Assembly: GCA_003155415.1 (NCBI GenBank)
Contig: PMCP01000067.1
Coordinates: 54,421 to 87,851, forward strand
Reading direction: 5' to 3'
From: Gammaproteobacteria bacterium
GTDB lineage: Bacteria > Pseudomonadota > Gammaproteobacteria > Steroidobacterales > Rariloculaceae
DNA length: 33,431 nucleotides
Part shown: piece after piece, positions 30,555 to 33,431 of the stretch
Layout of the letters: the number at the start of each line of letters is the position of its first letter
Numbering within the stretch: the first letter of the stretch is position 1
Made by a program: the position numbers and the translations under genes
Notes under the pieces: generated by a model
Database searches by the model: none
What the model was told of the DNA's origin: nothing
Seen by the model: the letters and a program-made list of their open reading frames with translations, nothing else

Positions 30555-30600
30555 TGTGGGATCTTGCCCACAATTCACTTGTCGGGGAAAAGTGGGCAGG
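30555..30600. repeat. Overlapping, mutually exclusive inverted repeats
   Basis: TGTGGG (30555-30560) pairs with CCCACA (30567-30572) around a 6-base loop. The same CCCAC can instead pair in a longer 9-bp stem, CTTGCCCAC (30563-30571) with GTGGGCAGG (30592-30600, one G-U). This could be an attenuator-like switch if transcribed, or an operator palindrome with a half-site repeat if it lies upstream of the start. Confidence 0.45.
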
Positions 30601-30607
30601 GGAGGAA

Positions 30608-30636
30608 TTGATTTGGATCCTTATCCGGCGTATCTT
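30608..30636 (+). promoter_or_regulatory. Candidate promoter of the methyltransferase-metF-metK operon
   Basis: TTGATT (30608-30613) and TATCTT (30631-30636) are separated by 17 bases and each matches four of six consensus positions. Transcription would begin about 45 bases before the GTG at 30689. It is pattern evidence only. Confidence 0.35.
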
Positions 30637-30688
30637 GCGGCGCCTGAAAAGTAGAACAAAAGCAGTTAGTCGGTCGGGGGTTCTCGGG

Positions 30689-32128
30689 GTGGTTCAAAAC
30701 TCGGCGGATTCTCTCCTCGCGGAGATCGAATCGTTCTGTCGCCGCACCGGGATTGCGGAGTCGACCTTCGGCCGGCAGGCAGTAAACGACGGCAAGCTCT
30801 GCGTTAGGCTGCGTAATGGTAAAGACGTCACCCTCGAGACCGCGGCCAAGATCCTCGGCTACATCGAGGTTCAGGCGCGACCGTCACCGCCAACGCTGAA
30901 CGGCACTGAACACCACGGGCAGAGCAATAAAAAGGGCACTACAACGATGAGCGGCGATACCAAGCGCAAAGTGGCGAAGAAGAATTCCCAACCGGCCGAC
31001 GGCTCAGCTGATCGGCCGTTTCGTTTTTATGACAACCGGCAAAAGTATCTGGCGTTCGTAAACACCACCAACGAGAAGTGGAAGGTTGCGCAGCGCGCCA
31101 CGCGTGAGCTCGCGCTGCTGAAGCCGAATCCGCCCGCGCTGCGTGTGTTCGACGCTGGCATGGGCGACGCCACCGTTCTGTCGCACATCATGCGTGCGAT
31201 GCACAAGAGCCACCCGACCATGCCGTTCCTGATCGTCGGCAAGGAGATCAGCCTCGAGGACGTTCGCCTGTCGCTCGAGAAGCTGCCTGATCGCCTCGTC
31301 GAGCATCCGGCCAGCGTTATCGTGATCACGAACCTGTACTACGCCGAAGCTCCGTGGCTGCGGCCGCGCGACGTGCAAATGGCCGCCGCGCTGAACTGGC
31401 GCGAAGTCGCGCTTGAAGGCGGCTCAGCCTATGAGTACGGCGAGCAGCTGCGCTCGCTCGATGAGTTCCTGGTCGACGGGTGGCAGGTCAAGTCGAGCGA
31501 GAAGACCGGCAACCCGATGTACGTGCGCCCGTCCGTGCTCGTGATCTACCGCAAGGACCATTCGTTCCTTCTCGACAGCGTGATTCCGAAGCCCGGCCAG
31601 TTCAGCGGCAACTACGATCTGGTGCTGGCATCGCAGCCGTGGCGTGCGCGCATGAGCGCCGAGTTCAAAGCCAAGAAGGTGCTGGGCCCGCTGGTGCGCA
31701 GCTTGGGCGCGTCTGGGCGTTTGCTCGCCGTGCAGTCGTGCGGTAACGACCCTGCGCTCGAGATGGTCAACGAGATCTGGCCCGACGAGGAGCCGTTCAA
31801 GGTCAACCGCCACGAGCTCATCAAGACGCTGCGCGCCGAGCTTGGCCGCGACGCGCGGAACTTCAACTTCGTTTCGGGCTCCGATGCGAAGTCGATCTTC
31901 CGGTACGAGATGCACACTCTCCCGAGCGAAGTGTCGCAGAGCATCGGCACATCGACGCTGTTCGCCGCGTGGAATGCTGCGAGTTACGTCGCCCAGATCG
32001 AGGACGAGCGCATCGAGAACGCCATGCGTGCGGGTGACCAATACCTCCAGGGCACGGCAAAGGTTCTGAAAAAGCACAAAGGATTGTGGTTCAACGACGA
32101 GAGTTTCGTCGTATCCCGGAAATCGTAG
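30689..32128 (+). CDS. HTH-domain / SAM-dependent methyltransferase-like fusion protein
   Basis: This 479-residue protein runs from the GTG at 30689, which has a CGGGGG run about 8 bases upstream. Residues 5-60 (LLAEIESFCRRTGIAESTFGRQAVNDGKLCVRLRNGKDVTLETAAKILGYI) match the short HTH proteins common in Proteobacteria. A basic, disordered linker (about 62-108) follows. The C-terminal 370 residues include a Rossmann SAM-binding motif RVFDAGMGDATVL (152-164) and VGKEISLEDVRLSLEKLPDRLVEHPASVIVITNLYYAEAPW, an uncharacterised methyltransferase-like family. An internal ATG at 30947 (residue 87, AAGGG ten bases before) could give a methyltransferase-only form. The frame is open upstream to 30455, but that part has no family character. 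It is 18 bases before the MetF-like gene and next to metK, which suggests a SAM-using or SAM-sensing role. Confidence 0.78.
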   Translation: MVQNSADSLLAEIESFCRRTGIAESTFGRQAVNDGKLCVRLRNGKDVTLETAAKILGYIEVQARPSPPTLNGTEHHGQSNKKGTTTMSGDTKRKVAKKNSQPADGSADRPFRFYDNRQKYLAFVNTTNEKWKVAQRATRELALLKPNPPALRVFDAGMGDATVLSHIMRAMHKSHPTMPFLIVGKEISLEDVRLSLEKLPDRLVEHPASVIVITNLYYAEAPWLRPRDVQMAAALNWREVALEGGSAYEYGEQLRSLDEFLVDGWQVKSSEKTGNPMYVRPSVLVIYRKDHSFLLDSVIPKPGQFSGNYDLVLASQPWRARMSAEFKAKKVLGPLVRSLGASGRLLAVQSCGNDPALEMVNEIWPDEEPFKVNRHELIKTLRAELGRDARNFNFVSGSDAKSIFRYEMHTLPSEVSQSIGTSTLFAAWNAASYVAQIEDERIENAMRAGDQYLQGTAKVLKKHKGLWFNDESFVVSRKS

Positions 32129-32146
32129 GCGCGCGCCGAGATCACG

Positions 32147-33055
32147 ATGACCAACGACGAACTGAAGAAGCACATAGCCGCGTTCATGCGCGACTATTCG
32201 ATCGAGATCACGCCGCACGACGCGGCGAAGCTCGATGCGATCCGTGCCGAACTCGCGCCGGGCACGGTCGTGTACGTCGCGCATCCGCCGGGTGTGCCGA
32301 TCGATGACATCGTGACGTTGGCGGGGCAGGTGCAGAAGCTCGGTTTGAAGGCTACGCCGCACGTCATCGCCCGCAAGCTCGAGAGCAAAGATCAGCTCGA
32401 GCGCGCGCTCGCACGGTGCCAGGAACTCGGCATCCACAACGCCCTGTGCGTGGCGGGTGACATCACGGCCGACAAGCCTGCGTTCAATAGCAGCCTCGAG
32501 GTGCTCCAGACCGGCTTGCTCGCAAAGTACGGCTTCCGCCAAGTCGGTGTCGCGGGGCACCCTGAGGGCAGCAAGGCCATCGGCGAGGAGCGCGTAGAGC
32601 AGGCGCTGCGCGGCAAAGCGGCGTTCGCCGCCACGGCCGGGTTCAACATGTATTTCGCCACGCAGTTTGGCTTCGAGCCGCAGCCCTTTATCGACTGGGA
32701 AGCTGCCACGAACGCGAAGGGCATCACGCTGCCGATCCACGTTGGCATGCCAGGCCCGGCAAAGCTGACCCAGCTCGCCAAGTTCGCAATGCTTTGCGGT
32801 GTGGGTGCTTCGATGCGTATGCTTACGACCCGCACGAGTGCGATGGCGAGTCTCCTGAGCGCGCAGGCCCCTGACGATATGGTGACGGCGCTGGCGAAGT
32901 ATCGGGGGAACAACCCGCAATCGCGATTCCAGAAGATGCATTTCTTCGCCTTCGGCGGTGTCGTCAAGACGGCGCGTTGGGCGAACGCTGTGATCTCAGG
33001 CCGGTTCGTCTTGAACAGCCAGGCAACTGGTTTCAAGGTTGAAGACGTCAACTGA
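32147..33055 (+). CDS. Methylenetetrahydrofolate reductase-like protein (MetF superfamily)
   Basis: MetF enzymes are FAD-dependent TIM barrels interconverting 5,10-methylene- and 5-methyltetrahydrofolate. The 302-residue protein aligns with the family at the key positions: SIEITPHD for the SFEFFPP motif (Glu 20 corresponds to the catalytic Glu 28 of E. coli MetF), NALCVAGD for the RGD segment (Asp 105), VAGHPEG for the yPevHpE loop and FATQFGFE with the folate-binding Gln 173. It diverges strongly elsewhere, so it may work in the methyl-oxidising direction, as in demethylation pathways, rather than for methionine synthesis. That is inference. It lies between the methyltransferase and metK genes, all on one strand with short gaps. 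Confidence 0.85.
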   Translation: MTNDELKKHIAAFMRDYSIEITPHDAAKLDAIRAELAPGTVVYVAHPPGVPIDDIVTLAGQVQKLGLKATPHVIARKLESKDQLERALARCQELGIHNALCVAGDITADKPAFNSSLEVLQTGLLAKYGFRQVGVAGHPEGSKAIGEERVEQALRGKAAFAATAGFNMYFATQFGFEPQPFIDWEAATNAKGITLPIHVGMPGPAKLTQLAKFAMLCGVGASMRMLTTRTSAMASLLSAQAPDDMVTALAKYRGNNPQSRFQKMHFFAFGGVVKTARWANAVISGRFVLNSQATGFKVEDVN

Positions 33056-33065
33056 TTCTTTTTTT
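33038..33065 (+). terminator. Weak hairpin and T-tract before metK
   Basis: GTTGA (33038-33042) and TCAAC (33048-33052) can form a 5-bp stem, followed after six bases by seven T (33059-33065), in the 41-base gap before metK. The stem is short and overlaps the reductase stop codon. Partial termination is possible but weakly supported. Confidence 0.22.
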
Positions 33066-33096
33066 GATCGTTCGAAAAACACTAGGGTAGGGAAAT

Positions 33097-33431
33097 ATGA
33101 GCAAGTCATATCTGTTTACGTCCGAGTCCGTGGGCGAGGGCCATCCGGACAAAATGGCGGATCAAATCTCGGACGCGATCCTCGACGCGATCCTGGCGCA
33201 GGAGCCGAAGAGCCGCGTGGCCTGCGAGACGATGACGAAGACCGGCATGGTCATCGTGGCCGGCGAGATCACGACGAACGCCGTGATCGAAGTCGAGCAC
33301 ATCGTGCGCGGCGTCGTTCTCGACATCGGCTACGATCATTCCGACAAGGGTTTCGACGGCACCACGTGCGCTGTCTTGAACGCACTCGGTAAGCAGTCCC
33401 AGGACATCGCTCAGGGCGTCGACCGTAAGGC
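33097..33431 (+). CDS. metK: S-adenosylmethionine synthetase, N-terminal part (runs off the window)
   Basis: MetK makes S-adenosylmethionine from methionine and ATP in the cytosol. The ATG at 33097 has a strong AGGGTAGGG ribosome-binding site. The first 111 residues are unmistakable: [20 protein letters not shown], with the ATP-binding GHPDK near residues 15-19, then [28 protein letters not shown] and [31 protein letters not shown]. The last motif carries the Gln and Asp of the catalytic loop. The gene is cut by the end of the window. It closes the one-carbon cluster started by the methyltransferase fusion and the MetF-like reductase. No SAM riboswitch is evident in the short upstream gap. 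Confidence 0.97.
   Translation, partial: MSKSYLFTSESVGEGHPDKMADQISDAILDAILAQEPKSRVACETMTKTGMVIVAGEITTNAVIEVEHIVRGVVLDIGYDHSDKGFDGTTCAVLNALGKQSQDIAQGVDRK

Larger units (their letters stand above)
30305..30688. other. Divergent intergenic region of 384 bases
   Basis: It separates the exported-protein operon (-) from the methyltransferase operon (+). It holds a leader hairpin at 30314-30354, a small GC hairpin CCCGCC/GGCGGG at 30486-30500, a pair of alternative inverted repeats at 30555-30600 and a candidate promoter at 30608-30636. The + strand reading frame is open throughout but reads as an Arg/Trp-rich, non-family sequence, so I regard it as non-coding. No known SAM or SAH riboswitch is recognisable. 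Confidence 0.6.

Noticed and set aside
30455-30688. N-terminal extension of the methyltransferase fusion
   Set aside because: The frame is open, but the translation (Arg/Trp-rich, no family resemblance) and the inverted repeats in this DNA suggest it is regulatory; the GTG at 30689 has the better start context.
30350-30690. SAM or SAH riboswitch upstream of the metK cluster
   Set aside because: I looked for the conserved cores of SAH, SAM-I and SAM-II elements and saw none; only generic inverted repeats are present.
31424-32941. 505-residue minus-strand frame opposite the methyltransferase and MetF-like genes
   Set aside because: It spans two real genes and reads as Arg/Leu/His-rich shadow with no recognisable domain.

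Overview
The window is a GC-rich chromosomal segment from a Gram-negative proteobacterium. An LPS-core heptosyltransferase, a Kdo-hydroxylase-like enzyme, an AcrAB-type RND pump and a DesB-like acyl desaturase show the Gram-negative origin. Secreted SnoaL-like proteins, a DUF1552 protein with an ankyrin partner, an MmgE/PrpD protein and several families of uncharacterised exported proteins resemble what I recall from environmental Gammaproteobacteria such as the Steroidobacter group. That placement is inference and has low confidence. I found no tRNA, rRNA, CRISPR array, integrase or transposase. Gene order is dense and operonic, without obvious signs of recent transfer.

Layout. (1) 82-1655, + strand: a secreted metallophosphoesterase-like protein and a pterin carbinolamine dehydratase. 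(2) 1714-8631, - strand: a DesB-like desaturase, three tandem SnoaL-like exported paralogues, a secreted esterase, a one-pass membrane protein and an L-lactate permease. (3) 8784-12628, - strand: a lipoprotein, a Tat-exported DUF1552 protein and an exported ankyrin-repeat protein. (4) 12741-20800, - strand: thioredoxin, glycosyltransferase family 9, Kdo hydroxylase, a MoaD/ThiS-like protein, a six-Asp-box beta-propeller protein, MmgE/PrpD and a complete nitrate/sulfonate/taurine-type ABC importer. Most of these are packed with overlaps or gaps of about 10 bases. (5) 20901-27452, + strand: a LysR regulator, an RND adaptor and pump (no outer-membrane channel) and an acyl-CoA dehydrogenase. (6) 27499-30304, - strand: two exported proteins of unknown function flanking a metallo-beta-lactamase-fold protein that has lost its first metal-binding motif. 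(7) 30689-33431, + strand: an HTH-methyltransferase fusion, a MetF-like reductase and the start of metK, a one-carbon/S-adenosylmethionine cluster.

The most unusual items are the MoaD/ThiS-like plus beta-propeller pair, the HTH-methyltransferase fusion heading a metF-like/metK operon, the probably non-catalytic MBL protein between two exported partners, the triplicated SnoaL-like array, and several leader inverted repeats. One of these hairpins overlaps a ribosome-binding site. No single element is proven to be a new system; these are the best leads.
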